From Cliona cf. orientalis (Eukaryota > Porifera > Demospongiae > Clionaida > Clionaidae), in assembly GCA_963930775.1 (NCBI GenBank), contig OZ005695.1:2170001-2234000 (forward strand): DNA of 64,000 nt. Direction: 5' to 3'. Within the stretch, counting starts at the first letter, position 1. The number at the start of each line of letters is the position of its first letter. The notes below the pieces were generated by a model that did not search any database, was not told the DNA's origin, and saw nothing but the letters and a program-made list of their open reading frames with translations. The position numbers and the translations under genes are program-made. This document shows, piece after piece, positions 22,138 to 33,756 of this stretch.

Positions 22138-22681
22138 CTACGGTCCATGGATTATGTACTTTCATTATGCATTATGTAAAAAAATGTTGTAGCCAATGAA
22201 AAATTTGTTGCTAGGAGAACCTCCACATGACAGCATTAATTGGCGAAAATGAATAATAATAATAATATGTTTCCCCGTGTTAATATGATTCAATGGTCTT
22301 TTATTACATGTAGGCTAAGCCTTGTCCACAGGCCAACTTGGGAGTGGCCTGGGGACGAGGCTAGTCTTTTACTGTACTGGCAAAAATAAATTCCATGATT
22401 TCAGCAATATAAAGGCTGGGATCGTGGGAAGATTTTTTTAGCCACAATCCCTTTCTTTTGTCCATGAGGTATGTATGGTCAGATTAGAATACCATTTCTG
22501 GGCGATCATATTATGCAAGATGTATGACCTCTTAACCAGATATATACCTAGGAGCTGCATGCAATTAGATGTAATGGTATAAAGGGTCACATAATTATAG
22601 TGGTGCACACACTTAAAAAAACTTTAATCCAGACATTATAATTGGCACTGAGGATGAGCATTGGAGCATAATATTACAGTC
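22138..22681. other. Convergent intergenic region
   Basis: Holds the 3' ends of the deaminase-like gene (plus) and IFT70 (minus). It is A/T-rich, with an AATAAA near 22385. The aggctaagccttgtccacaggcc and ggcctggggacgaggcta sequences at 22314-22365 form a small hairpin. No gene is seen. Confidence 0.6.
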
Positions 22682-25600
22682 TCACACATGTAGTCTTAGA
22701 AAGAGTGCTTTGAGTAGCCTGGCTTCATACATGACGGTGTTCTTGCCTTCATGAAGAGTGCCTTGCTGAAGAGGCTGCTCCACCGTCACTGGAACATCGC
22801 CATGCACTGGTGTGTATGAGTGAATGTATGGTAAAGTGAGGGTATACATGTACGTGTATGTTGTACATGTATACATGTGAATCTTCACAATGTACTGTAC
22901 CTTCACACTTATCAAGGAATGTTAGAATTTCCTCAGCAATGCTATCCTTCAGCAAAATCATGTGCTTGGCCTGGATAAAACAATTGTACCAAAATGAATA
23001 GAGGTTATAGTGACATAAAAATAATATTATGCAATTTATCTTACCATGTTTTCAATGAGGGAGCATAGGCAGCGTTTAGCATAAAACCAAGTATCAGTTC
23101 CTAGCTGTATACGTGTATGCACATGTACATGCAATGACGTATGAATGACATGAGACTTACAATTATTAATGTTCACCTTTTTATGGTAGGGTTCTAAGCT
23201 TTTGATGATTCGAGAGATACCAAACTCATAGTTGCCTTTTGCGCAATAGAGAGTTCTAAAACATAAACAAAGTAGCAATTATTATTAATGGAGGAAATTT
23301 AGATTTCTCATGCACTTACCCAATGACAAGGTTCACTATGCATAAATGATAGAGTTTTCTGTCAGGATCCTCATAAGATATGTTCTCCTAAGTAAAAGAT
23401 ACCATATTACTGCAACTTTCAAGCTAGGGTTGCCAAGTGGTAGGGTGGCCGAGCGGTCTAAGGCGCTGGTTTAAGGCACCAGTCATTTCGATGGCGTGGG
23501 TTCGAATCCCACCCCTGCCACTAATCTTTTTTTTCTCCTTGCAACTACTGATACAAATGAACTAACCTCTTCTTTTTCAATTTTTTTCATGATATCCTCA
23601 GCCTGTAGGTGCAGAAACACAAACCAATTAAATGGTATGCCCCTAGTATACTCTACTTTGATTAAAATCTGAACAACTGGTCAAACGTATCATTACCAGT
23701 ACTGGGCTAGCTAGTGCAATATGGTACTATGGTATACAGTGAGAACCTCATAATATTATCATAACATAGGGATTCCCGAAACTTAAAAAATCTTAATTTT
23801 CTCAAAGATATCACTCTCTATTATATACTCTTGCTATTATTATTTTAAATGTCATGCAATTACCTCCTCCGTGTGGCTGGTCATGATATAAGAGACACAG
23901 AGATTGGCCAGGACGATTGCACTAATGCCTAATAGCTGAAGTAGAAATTACATGTGAAAAAGGCTTATATTCACTTCACCTGTACATACTAACATTATCA
24001 TAATTCTTTTTGACAATAGCCTCGTAGAAACCAGCAGCTTCTTTGAATTTTGTTTCCTAATATGGAAATCATCAGTTAACATAAAAATCAGAAATACAGT
24101 TGACCGCTCCAACCTGCATGAAGAGCACGTGAGCTACGTTGAGCTTCCAGGCATCATGTTCACTGCAGAATTCAACACTTTTTCTGAATACTTTCTCCAC
24201 CTGCTGGTAGTCACCAAGATCCCAGTAGATCTTAGCTTGCGCCATCAGCACTGGGATGTAACTGAATGGAGAAACAAAGCTACTTCATCACATGTACCTT
24301 TCTCTCTCTCCCTCCCTCCCCACCCCCCCCTCTCTCTCTCTCTTTCTCTCTCTCGCCCTGCTTCTCTTTCTCTCCCTCCCTCGCTCTCTCACCACTCGAG
24401 TGTTTCATCGTACTCCTCCACGACTCTCTTCACGGCCTCATCGTCGTGTGACTGTCTGTACTCCTGTACTTGTTTAGTGAGCTTCCGTAACTTCTCCGTA
24501 TGTCCAGTAGCCAGAGTATCAAATTTACGGAATGCCTGGTGGACAAACAGAATAAGTTTCATGCTTCATGAAGAATATCCATTAGAAAAGCTTCTCTTAT
24601 GGAACACCCCTGGGTGGCGATACTGTAACTACATTTTAGATAAATTAGAAAGCTATGTTATCTTGATAACTGGTCTAGCCACCAAAAGAAAAGTAATAAA
24701 TAAGCTACATGTAGTACCTCTTCTGCAGATGTCTGTTGTGTTATCCTAGCGTCAAGGAATTCGTAGAGATACCCAGAGAGACTCTTGTAAGCCAGGTGGC
24801 TATTCTCAGCGAGAACATCAGCAGCTAGGTCAAAATACTGTGTATGGATGGGTATATGGTTATGAATGAGTGCATGTGTGTAAGTTCGGGGGGGGGGGGG
24901 AGAGGGAGAAAACATTGTATTATTCGTGATAAAAAGGTGATTAGGCAATGGAATTTACAATACTAGATGGTGCTCTGTACATGTAACTTGGTAACTTGTG
25001 TGTATGAACTAGAAGTCCACTATTATGACAGGATTGTGTACCTCGTGTTTGATATAGAGCAGCAGTAGGTTCGGGAAAGTCTCGGGAGGGCATGGCACCT
25101 GCTGGAGTAGAAACTGGAGCTTCTCAAAGCCCTGGGTGGGGTTCTCATCCATGTTCATCAGCGCCTGGTTGTGCAGGGTAACTGGGTCCAGCTCCTGTAA
25201 TTATTAGAATTAGAATGCAATTATACACGTACTCTTAAATTTGTAGGAGAGCAGCTACGTCAGGAAGTTTGGTAGGTACAAAATTATACCTCTTCTGATC
25301 TTGGAGGCATGTCTGTGAGTGCTTCTTGAGCTGCTTCATCTGTGAAATGGAAATGTTGAGTCATAAATTAATGTTGAAATGTTTGACTAATGTACAGTTC
25401 TTTAGTTGATACTCGATGGCAGCTTTGAGGTTAAAGGTCTCCACCAATGCCGTCTCATGCAAAATCTGCAAAATCACATACCATGACATGTGTTTGGTTT
25501 GGTAAGTAGCTATGGTTTGACTCACAGCTGTGTTACCAACACTTCTTATGTCCACTCCTTCTGTCTGCATTCCAACACTCAATTCTATATGTACATGTAT

Positions 25601-27156
25601 TTACATGCATCAATAAATTAATATGCATACACAAAAGTTCAGTTTCTAAAGCTATTCCAAACCTGAAGGAAATCATGCAAATCCAAAACTATCTATACTA
25701 CCTACACAGATGTCCAGAGGTGTACTGGCAGAAAGTATATGTTGGATCTTGAGATTTGAACCATAGTTAAGTACTATACCTGGGTGATCTTTGATTCCCC
25801 TCTCGATAATCTCAGTGATGTACTTGAGTGCCGTTGCATACTGCCTCATGTTGTAGTGGCACAGTGCTATGCAGTAGCAGGTATCAGCCCTGTAGCCCTG
25901 CACTTGGAGCACTGTGTTGAAGTGGGCACATGATTCACTGTAGCGCTTCTCCTGTGAGGAACAGTACACATTGCAACAGCCCCTGCTATTAAGATATTAT
26001 TATTAAGGCTGTTGACTCAATATACCTTGAAGAGCACACAGCCCATGTTGTACTCTGTGTCTGGGTCATCAGTGGCACACTGCTCAACTAGAGTCTGTAC
26101 AAAATTTAATAAGCACTAATAATAAAGGGGAGGGGAGGGGAGGGGAGTGAGGATGGGCCTGGGATAAAGCTGTGTAGCTTTTAATCTTAAGTATATTGCT
26201 TGACAATAGCTATTATAGACTTTGAGCGCAAGTTTACCTTGGAATTTGGTAGATCATCCTCAGCATACTTAATCCCAGCTTGTAGCTTAATCACCTATAC
26301 ATGTGCATCATACAAAACACAGCAAACGACGATCATGAGAACACTACTACAAAATAATATAATTTGAGTGTATATATACCACATCAAGATGTAGACATAC
26401 CCTAGCTTGGTAAGCTTGATTCTCGATCTGACACGAGACCTTCATAGCCTCAGGATAGGAGCACGCTTTGTGAAGAGACTGTACCAAAAAAGAAAGAGTA
26501 ATGGACTCCATGGAAACTAAGCCCTACATACATGTATAAGCCACTCACTGCATACCTGAGCATAGTAGAGTTTGTAGTCATCCACTTCAGGATGCATCTG
26601 AACCAACTGCTCATAACTGCATGGACAGGTGGCCATGGTAAAAATACATGTACAACGAATTGTCATACTGGTGTCCATTAATTTTTTCTCTCACCAATCT
26701 GCTGCTGAGGCAAAATCCTGAAGCCTATAGTAACAAAAGCCAAGAAGGGAGAGTGCTGCTCGACTCTGAAAGGTAAATACAAAGATCATAAAATTAATTA
26801 AATAATATTGTGTAATTTACAGATATCTTTACCTTGGGGTGCTGCTGTAGTTCCATATTGAGAATCTGCACCACATCCAGATAGCGCTGATCTTTGATCT
26901 ATAAATTGTACCATAGACATTATATCATCCATCCCTATAATACTGCCATTGAGAATGTGCCTGGGGATGAGGCTATCCTTTCCAGCACATGAAATTAAAT
27001 ATGCATGCAGTACTAAGAGCAGCCATATGCTGAGTTGTGCAGGTGGACTTCACAAACACCAAAATTATGTGCTAAATTGTTGTCAGAAAGTAGGTTCCTT
27101 ACCAGACCATAGATGGTTTGAGTGTACTGGCCCTCAGGCACTCTCAGGTTGGCCAT
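22682..27156 (-). CDS. IFT70: Intraflagellar transport protein 70 / tetratricopeptide repeat protein 30
   Basis: IFT70 (TTC30) is a TPR subunit of the IFT-B complex that moves cargo such as tubulin along cilia. About 23 small exons run right to left from MANLRVPEGQYTQTIYGL (27156-27103). Further blocks include SRAALSLLGFCYYRLQDF (26765-26695), YEQLVQMHPEVDDYKLYYAQ (26618-26559), ALKYITEIIERGIK (about 25800), TEGVDIRSVGNTA (about 25540), YFDLAADVLAENSHLAYK (about 24800), LYCAKGNYEFGISRIIKS (about 23220) and GTDTWFYAKRCL (about 23080). The last exon ends at the TGA at 22684-22682, with VTVEQPLQQGTLHEGKNTV. These blocks follow vertebrate TTC30 in order over its whole length. The gene is divergent with POLG2 and hosts an antisense tRNA gene. 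Sponges have ciliated choanocytes and larvae, so the gene is expected. Confidence 0.95.
23439..23520 (+). tRNA. trnL-AAG: tRNA-Leu (anticodon AAG)
   Basis: An 82-nt type II tRNA. The 7-bp acceptor stem is ggtaggg with ccctgcc (one G-U pair), followed by discriminator A. The A box region is tggccgagcggtctaaggcg. The anticodon stem ctggt/accag holds loop ttAAGgc. A long variable arm follows, with T arm gtggg-ttcgaat-cccac. CCA is not encoded. A T8 run at 23527-23534 serves as the Pol III terminator. It lies on the opposite strand inside an IFT70 intron (about 23392-23567). Confidence 0.96.
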
Positions 27157-27308
27157 TTCTCTTAGCTGGATCAAAGCGGGCCTGTTGTGTTTGAGTATCG
27201 TTGCTAAGGGGCGTTAATTAGAAACATCACCCTTAACCATGCTGCCAGTCTCATTCCCAGCCCTCATTCCAAGGGTGAGGTCTGGGAACGAGACTGACCA
27301 GCATCCAC
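27157..27308. promoter_or_regulatory. Bidirectional promoter, IFT70 / POLG2
   Basis: Only 152 bp separate the IFT70 start codon (minus) from the POLG2 start codon (plus), so both 5' UTRs and promoters share this stretch. No TATA box is obvious. It contains the imperfect inverted repeat gtctcattccca / tgggaacgagac at about 27247-27296, which could be a regulatory element or a small insertion. Confidence 0.6.
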
Positions 27309-29898
27309 ATGGGCTCCAAACCGCAGCTTTTGCAGAAAGTGATCTCTCTGTGCAGGAGGAGAGGGTTCTTCTTCCAGGCTCTGCCATCAAAGGATGAAAA
27401 GAAGGAGGAGAGATATGTACTTGGCCCGCTCGGTGCTGAGCTAAAACGCAATCTTATCAACGAATGGTTAGTGGAGTCAATGATGCGGAACATGCAGAAT
27501 ATCTACTATATACTCTTGCTACTATAAATATTGCATCGTCTGACTCTCTATATGATGGAGTTTATTTGCACAATAGCACGCGAAAATTTAGGTGCCGCTT
27601 ATGCCACTTAACCCGTTTTAATTTTTTTTTTTATTACAGGTGGTATTCTGTCATCACATCTAATGAGTTGGTATATGCGCTGAACACTTCAAGTCAGTGC
27701 GACAGTAGTTTGGAGAAGGTGAGCGGCTATTTACTGTACATACACAGCTTGGATTCATAACTGGTTCACTTGAATTGCTGACTGAAATGATTTTAAGGAA
27801 ATTTGTGAAAGCAGTGGTGGTGATCTGCCGAAATATGAACTTTGGAAAGGTTAGGAGTTAATTGTATACCCTACTTTAATGATTTTGATGGTGTTTTATC
27901 AGGAGTATTGACACATCTTCCCGATTGTGTCAAATATATGGGCCTCAAATTACCTTTTGGACTTGCAGAAATTGGTAAATATTAGCTTTATTGGAAAATT
28001 GATAGCACGGTACTATACTACTATGATATCTGCAGGGAAGGAGTATAGGAGAGATTATTCATCCAAGCTCTTCATCCTTAAGTAAGTGTCACCTACATTA
28101 ATCTGTCCCCCCCTCCCTCCCTCCCTCCCTCCCTCTCTCCACTTCACTGCTAACTCAGGTCGCCAGAGTACGATTCGTTTGGCCTTCAGTTTTTCAGTCC
28201 CCAGGATGAACACCGGCAGTGGTACTCGTACTGGCAGAAGCAGCGTTTGCACTGGTGGAAGAAGGTAATACGAAACCCAGTGTTATTAATTTTTTGAGTT
28301 AGCCTCTCACTGATGTTATGATATGCCATAATAATTACGCATTCTAGTTTGCCAACCATCCTGAGCGGTTTAATCTTGGAGAGGGAGAGGGTAAGGGGTT
28401 ACAGCAGAGAGAGACAGCCGTCAATCATGGAGAACAGTACATGTACAGCACTATACAGGTACATGTATAACATTAGTATGACAATACAGACAAGATTAGA
28501 TTAACTGCACCTAGAATAACATTGTATTTTTTAGTTTGAATTTCCTTGGGGAGCACATGATCTTGAAACTTTCACAAAACTGGGAGAGCCTTTCTTTCAA
28601 GAGGTGTCTCAGCAGACGATGACTAGTGCTGCAAACGGCAACTCCAAGGAATCTGCCATGAAGGTTGGATCTTGATAGCTATTAAAACGACACTATACTT
28701 TAAAATTTGGTGATCATCTTTTCAAAGATTGCCCGAGTTAAAGGAAAAAGAGCTTTTCCCCACCTCATTTCACTGTCAGGAGATATTGACGGAGGTACAC
28801 ATGTATGTGCATGCATGCTCTTGCCTAGTGCAGTTTCTTTGTAGATGTATTATTATGTATGCATTTTTACACGATCATATCTGCAGCTCTACTAGCCTAT
28901 CTCTGTGATGCATACACCGAGTCCAATCGAACGATTGAACTCAAAGCACTGCCAGTAAGACTACTCAAGAAAATATGTATGACATTATATAAATTGTGCA
29001 CAACTATCTTTGCAAACTAGCATAGCTAAACACAATAATATTATATCATTAATTTTTCTAAATTTTCAAAATGTCATGAATTCACAGATACTACGCTTGC
29101 ACAGGAATTTGTCTCCCTATAAGGTAGCCATTCTACCACAGGATTCAGCCAATGAGAAACTCCTCAAGGTGAGCCGATCACAACATGGTTACTTACAGCC
29201 CCTTTACAAAAAAAATAATGTTATTAACTTGAGCTCGAGCGTTTCCCCTTTTAGTACTGCAGAAAATTGTCCAGTGAGCTGATGTTGGCAGGTATCCCTA
29301 CGATGTGCAGTTTTACTGGGTCACTGGAAGAACGGCTACAAATGTAAGATTGCATGCATACCCTACGTGCTGTGTTGCACCTATGATGTGTTATACCATT
29401 TGAATTTTAAGAAGCCTTCTCGAATCTAAATTAATTTTGTGAACTGTATAGACACAATGAGATGGGTACTCCATATCGTGTAGTTGCTGATGCGGGAATG
29501 CTGGAGTCGGGAGTCGTTGGGCTGCAAGACAGGGACACAACTATACAGGTACAATCATGTACCGTAAATCGCGAATATTTTGTGTCTAAAATATTTCATG
29601 CAATAATTGTTCGCGTTAAATAATTTTCGGACAAACGACCCTGTACCGCAATGTCGTTAATATTGTGCATGTATTTTGTGCGTTTAATTTTCATACAAGC
29701 CATGCTGTCCGAAAATATTTTAACATCGAAATATTCACAATTTACGGTATAAAATTATATTATACATGAAATTTGATCAATAGCCATGCTTACTAGCAGC
29801 TGCTCTTGACAATAATATTATTTATTTAACAGGAAGAGATGAATGGAAACGACATACTACCCACGATGTTAAAATTCTTAAGCAGAGAGCTTAGTTAA
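27309..29898 (+). CDS. POLG2: Mitochondrial DNA polymerase gamma accessory subunit
   Basis: The POLG2 dimer binds the catalytic polymerase and increases processivity in mitochondria. It derives from a class II (glycyl-type) aminoacyl-tRNA synthetase. Fourteen exons: 27309-27466, 27640-27718, 27798-27849, 27903-27974, 28036-28081, 28159-28264, 28348-28458, 28535-28663, 28728-28794, 28887-28954, 29088-29168, 29255-29343, 29452-29548, 29833-29898; phases agree, giving 406 aa. Diagnostic blocks are GPLGAELKRNLINEWW, KLPFGLAEIG, QWYSYWQKQRLHWWKKFA, FEFPWGAHDLETFTKLGE, LLAYLCDAY and RLHRNLSPYKVAIL. Human POLG2 has the same blocks in the same order. The predicted N-terminus is short and basic, with no long targeting presequence. 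An in-frame stop lies just upstream, so a separate leader exon cannot be excluded. Confidence 0.92.
29560..29749. mobile_element. MITE with taccgtaaat ends
   Basis: A 190-bp element bounded by taccgtaaatcgcgaata and its imperfect inverted copy ending atttacggta. It also has internal inverted ttttcggaca/tgtccgaaaa blocks. It lies in the last intron of POLG2 (29549-29832). Confidence 0.72.
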
Positions 29899-30048
29899 AC
29901 CATTAATGCAATTATCACAATGTCATTAATTCAATCAATGCCAATGACATAACCACAATGGTGACTTATTAATTTTTGAGATAGGATTGCCACTTGCATA
30001 ATTATTATTAATTTTAAACTCGTGTTGTGATTTTAAATCAATTTATGC

Positions 30049-32182
30049 TCATTTATGTCTCCCTCCCTTCTTTCCAAGTGTCTTTTTCTTTCCCATCTTA
30101 GCGGCACCCTTCCTCGCAGAGCCACTAAATCCAGCCTTCTTTCTTCTCTTTGGTTTGCTTCCCTTTCTTTGATCTTCACTTGAACCCCCTTCAAGATGTC
30201 TTTTCAGATGTTTCCTGTATAGAGGGAGAGAGAGGCAGGGGGCAAGAATGAGAGGGAAAGAGAGAAGAAAAATAGCCAGCAAGAGAACACAAAGCATGCA
30301 TTGTACTTGTGTCTCAGAATTGGTATGCTTGTATCTAACCTTTTCTCGGCTTCGGCAGTTGCACTATTGGCAGCCTTTGTCACATCCAGAATTGGCTTTC
30401 CTTTCGACAACTTCTCAAGAATGTCCAAATTCTTTTGTTTCTCTGTTGTTATGTCTCCCACTACTGTAGCAAACTGTGGAAAGAAATGATTAAAGCTAGC
30501 CTACGTGTAGAAAAGCCTAAAAACACTGTAGGCTCTAACTATATACCGTATAGCTGGAAAATTAGGCGGGAAATTAAATTTGGCAGTTTGGCAGTCTATG
30601 TTACAACCGCCAAATTAAAATCCGCCAAACTTTCCTACTCGCATATATGGCGAACCTGTACTGAACTGCCAAATTCTAATAATAATATTATCCTTGAAAT
30701 TGCAATTTTGGGCTCGAATGCTAAATTTAATTTCCGCCTAAATGGTAGCGCTTACTGACACAAACCAGTGACTTACTCACCTTCTGTTTCTTCTCTCTCT
30801 TTGGAACTGGTTCCTTCGGCTGTCAACAAAATTTCATCAACACATTATCTCACATTATAGAGATCGATACTTATTACGTTTGACTCACCAGTGAGGGAGT
30901 GAACTTCCCCAGTGATGCTGTAGATGCTTTGGCCATTCCCAGAGCTTGAGTCAACTGAAAAAAATATGATGTACTATTACTATTATTGTGCATTACACAC
31001 AATGTCATAATATTATTGGTATGTACCTCATGCTTGCCCAGGTCCTTGGTATGAGGTGGAGGGAGAGGAACTGGATGAACAGTGAACTAAATTATACCAA
31101 TTCTGTAACGTTATGATTCAATATACTACCTTTGATTTTTGCAGCTTTTTGGGCTGTTTTGATGTTCTTCAACCTGTGCAGCTCATTCTTTGCCACTGTC
31201 TCCTTTCTCTTCTCAACACTCTTCTCAAACTGGTCCTCAAACGGATCTAAAATCAACCAACAATGGCACTGAGTCTTCTTTCTCTCTCCCCCTCCTCCCT
31301 CCTTCATTCCTCCTCCGCTAACCTGCATTATCTGGCACTTCCATCATCCAGTCAGCTTTTGGATCACTTATTCTCTTGTATCCCCACCTTGGTTTCCATT
31401 CCTAAAAGAAACGGGCACAAAAACGGCTAACTACGTACAAAGAGCTAAAATATAATTATGGCATTACCTGGCTCTTTTCATCAAACATCATTCTTGTTCT
31501 CTTGGTCTTTTTGATACCTTTCGTTTTGGCAAACTGCTCCCATTTTGTCGGTGGGCGTGGCTTAGGAATCTACAAAAAATAAATTATACTAAGTATTAAT
31601 TTTCTATAATCTGCTGCTGCTGCTAGTATTAGTAGTCATGCTGCAAAGTTGTTAGTGTAAACTGCTCCATGGCACACTTACTGGCTTTTCTCGAGGCAGA
31701 ACAGTGGTTGGTTCTGGAAGCTGGACAACGATAATCCGGTAGGTAAGGGTCACATATGACATACATTAAATAATATGATAAGCTAACCTTTGCAAATACA
31801 AAGCCATCTGATTTCTCAATGGGTAGCTGTACGAGTATTAAAGGGGGAATGATTTTCACAATTTTTTTGGATAAGAGTGAATTTGTACATGTACCTCCCA
31901 GACTTTGTTGATTAGCAGCTGTGTGTTGTCACGCATAACCTCCTTCAGATATTCATCTTTAGTTTTCCTAAACAAACAAACAATATACTTCATGCATTCA
32001 AGTACATGTAGAAACAAATTATGATCATGAGTCACAACTTTGTACCTCAAAGCTTCAGGGTCCAGAGAGTTGAGGTCAGTAGCAAGAAGATTGCGCAGGT
32101 CAAATTGAAGCTCAACCTCTTTAGTCACCTCGGTGCTCTTGTGCTGAGCCGCGCTGGTAGCCAGAATAGCCTCCACGTCCAT
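30049..32182 (-). CDS. RRS1: Ribosome biogenesis regulatory protein RRS1
   Basis: RRS1 works with RPF2 to load the 5S RNP into nucleolar pre-60S particles. About 12 exons run right to left: 32182-32046, 31967-31895, 31826-31788, 31720-31682, 31569-31468, 31401-31323, 31246-31130, 31071-31028, about 30957-30891, a short one near 30820-30782, about 30474-30340, and about 30215-30049. Signature blocks in order are KEVELQFDLRNLLATD, MRDNTQLLINKVWE, LPEPTTVLPREKP, PKPRPPTKWEQFAKTKGI, PRWGYKR, NADPFEDQFEKSVEKRK and VAKNELHRLKN, then the lysine-rich C-terminus ending GKKGGRHK. They match human RRS1 through the whole protein. The first true ATG is at 32182; the upstream in-frame GTG at 32203 is ignored. 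Confidence 0.95.
30561..30743. mobile_element. MITE in an RRS1 intron
   Basis: Terminal inverted repeats attaggcgggaaattaaatt and aatttaatttccgcctaaat enclose about 140 bp, with internal inverted gccaaattaaaatccgcc blocks. It is located between the two 3' RRS1 exons near 30474 and 30782 and is non-coding. Confidence 0.7.
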
Positions 32183-32334
32183 ACTTCTTCGCCAAGTGGC
32201 CACGTGGAAAAATGCTTAGCTCAGCAATTTATGAAACCACGTGACCACCGTCGTGACCTTTGACCCCGAGAAGCGCCCACAAAAAGGCCGAGATTCAAGT
32301 TGAGTGATCGAGGGAGAGAGTGTGGCGGGTCACA
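32183..32334. promoter_or_regulatory. Bidirectional promoter, RRS1 / LAMTOR2
   Basis: The RRS1 (minus) and LAMTOR2 (plus) ATGs are 152 bp apart. The spacer contains inverted cacgtgg motifs: ccacgtgg near 32200, and ccacgtgac with ccgtcgtgac near 32237. These E-box-like CACGTG cores suit housekeeping, bHLH-type (for example MYC or MITF/TFEB-like) control. That reading is inference. Confidence 0.55.
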
Positions 32335-33756
32335 ATGCTTAAGCCCAAGGCTCTCACGAAGGTTCTGGAGCAGGCAAACACTGGAGGAATTCAGTGCACG
32401 CTGTAAGTCGTTGTCACGTAGAGCTAGACTAGAGCCTTTACTAATAATATGTGCTTCTATGTGCTGTGTGTGGGGAGAGGTTGGTTCAAGATCTCAAGTG
32501 ACGGTCTATCATACAATATTCATGTAAGAGAGTAGCTCATATAATTTGAAGTTTGATAGTACATTTGTTAAATTTTTGGCCCAAGTGGCAAGTTCCACTG
32601 TAGGCGTATAGAGGGATTCCGCAAATCGATTATCCCGCGGTGCTAATTAGCTAAGCGGCAGAAGTCGACGTACCACGCCTACTGCCACACCCTTTGTGGG
32701 CAAAAAGGCCAATGCTGCATATTGTTGTATTGAAACGTGTCAAGTTTTTTTTCGAAAACGAGCGACTATTTCGAAGGTCTGAGCAATAAAGCGAAGAATC
32801 GATACAAAGAGAAGCTCCAAGCAGTCGGTCTTGGTATCCAAGACGATTCTTACAAGCCTGAGAACGGCAGTAGGCGTAAAACGTCGACTTCGGCCGCTTA
32901 GCTAATTAGCGCCGCGGGATAATCGATTTGCGGAATCCATCTATATCTTTAATAGTGCCGTGTCTGTAAGGAATGTTTTCCTATTATAATATTGCACAAT
33001 AAAGTACATGTCCTTATAGGCGTACTGCACTATTCAAGGATTACGAGAACTGATGTAGTAGTGTGATTGTACTTGTTGTATTGAATAGAAGTAGGGAACT
33101 GATAGGCGTATAATGATACTATCGATATTGTATTTCATAGACTTCTCAACTATGAGGGATCACTGATGGCATTTGCTGGGAAGAGCGATAAGAAGGAGAA
33201 CGTCACAGCGGCCATTGCTGCCAACATATGGATGTCCCACGAGCGAGGTGGACACACTGCCCTTCCCGACGAGACACTAAATTTCATCGTTCTAGACTGT
33301 TTGGTGAGTCTAACTTGTAGTACTGCGTGATTCTTCCTCCGTGAAAGTTTTCTCCCTCGATCATAAGTTTCCCGCTATACAGTAGGTGCTTATTATTGCC
33401 CAAGATTTACATTGTATGGGACATGAGTAGGTTTAAACTTCAAACCTATCCCAACATGAACCTATGATAATGACACTTTGGTACTCAGCTTTGAGAACTG
33501 ATTCCTGCCATGGATGATTGTGTCATTACTTTTTCTCTTTCTCATTTTAGGATGGTAAAGTTGCAATAAAGAGAGTGGCAAATCTACTGCTGTGTATATA
33601 CGCTGGTTCTACGGTCGGTTTAGGGCTACTAAAGGCTAAGGTAAGCAGGTGTGCATGTTATGGTGACGACCATTACCGAATCTACCACACTCTCTGCAGG
33701 CAGATGCTCTCTCAGCTCATCTTGAAGGACCACTAACTCAAATAACCAATGCATAG
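32335..33756 (+). CDS. LAMTOR2: Ragulator complex protein LAMTOR2 (p14, roadblock fold)
   Basis: LAMTOR2 pairs with LAMTOR3 in Ragulator, which anchors Rag GTPases and mTORC1 at the lysosome. Four exons (32335-32402, 33141-33303, 33551-33640, 33700-33756) encode 125 aa, the same length as the human protein. Blocks MLKPKALTKVLEQANTGGIQ, LLNYEGSLMAF, TAAIAANIW, DGKVAIKRVANLLLCIYA and LGLLKAKADALSAHLEGPLT match human LAMTOR2 closely. Intron 1 contains the hairpin element 32613-32941. Exons 3 and 4, with their intron and downstream flank, are copied twice further along, at 39136-39341 and 51331-51536. Confidence 0.96.
32613..32941. mobile_element. Long inverted-repeat element carrying an open coding scrap
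   Basis: Arms of about 75-80 bp start gagggattccgcaaatcgat and are inverted at the right end. Both arms contain ccgcgg and agctaattagct palindromes. The interior (about 32775-32875) is open in one frame and encodes NKAKNRYKEKLQAVGLGIQ followed by DDSYKPENG. This looks like a piece of a real protein carried by a DNA transposon. It lies in LAMTOR2 intron 1. Confidence 0.75.

Noticed and set aside
32183-32203. RRS1 start at an upstream GTG
   Set aside because: The first ATG at 32182 fits the family N-terminus; GTG initiation is not needed.
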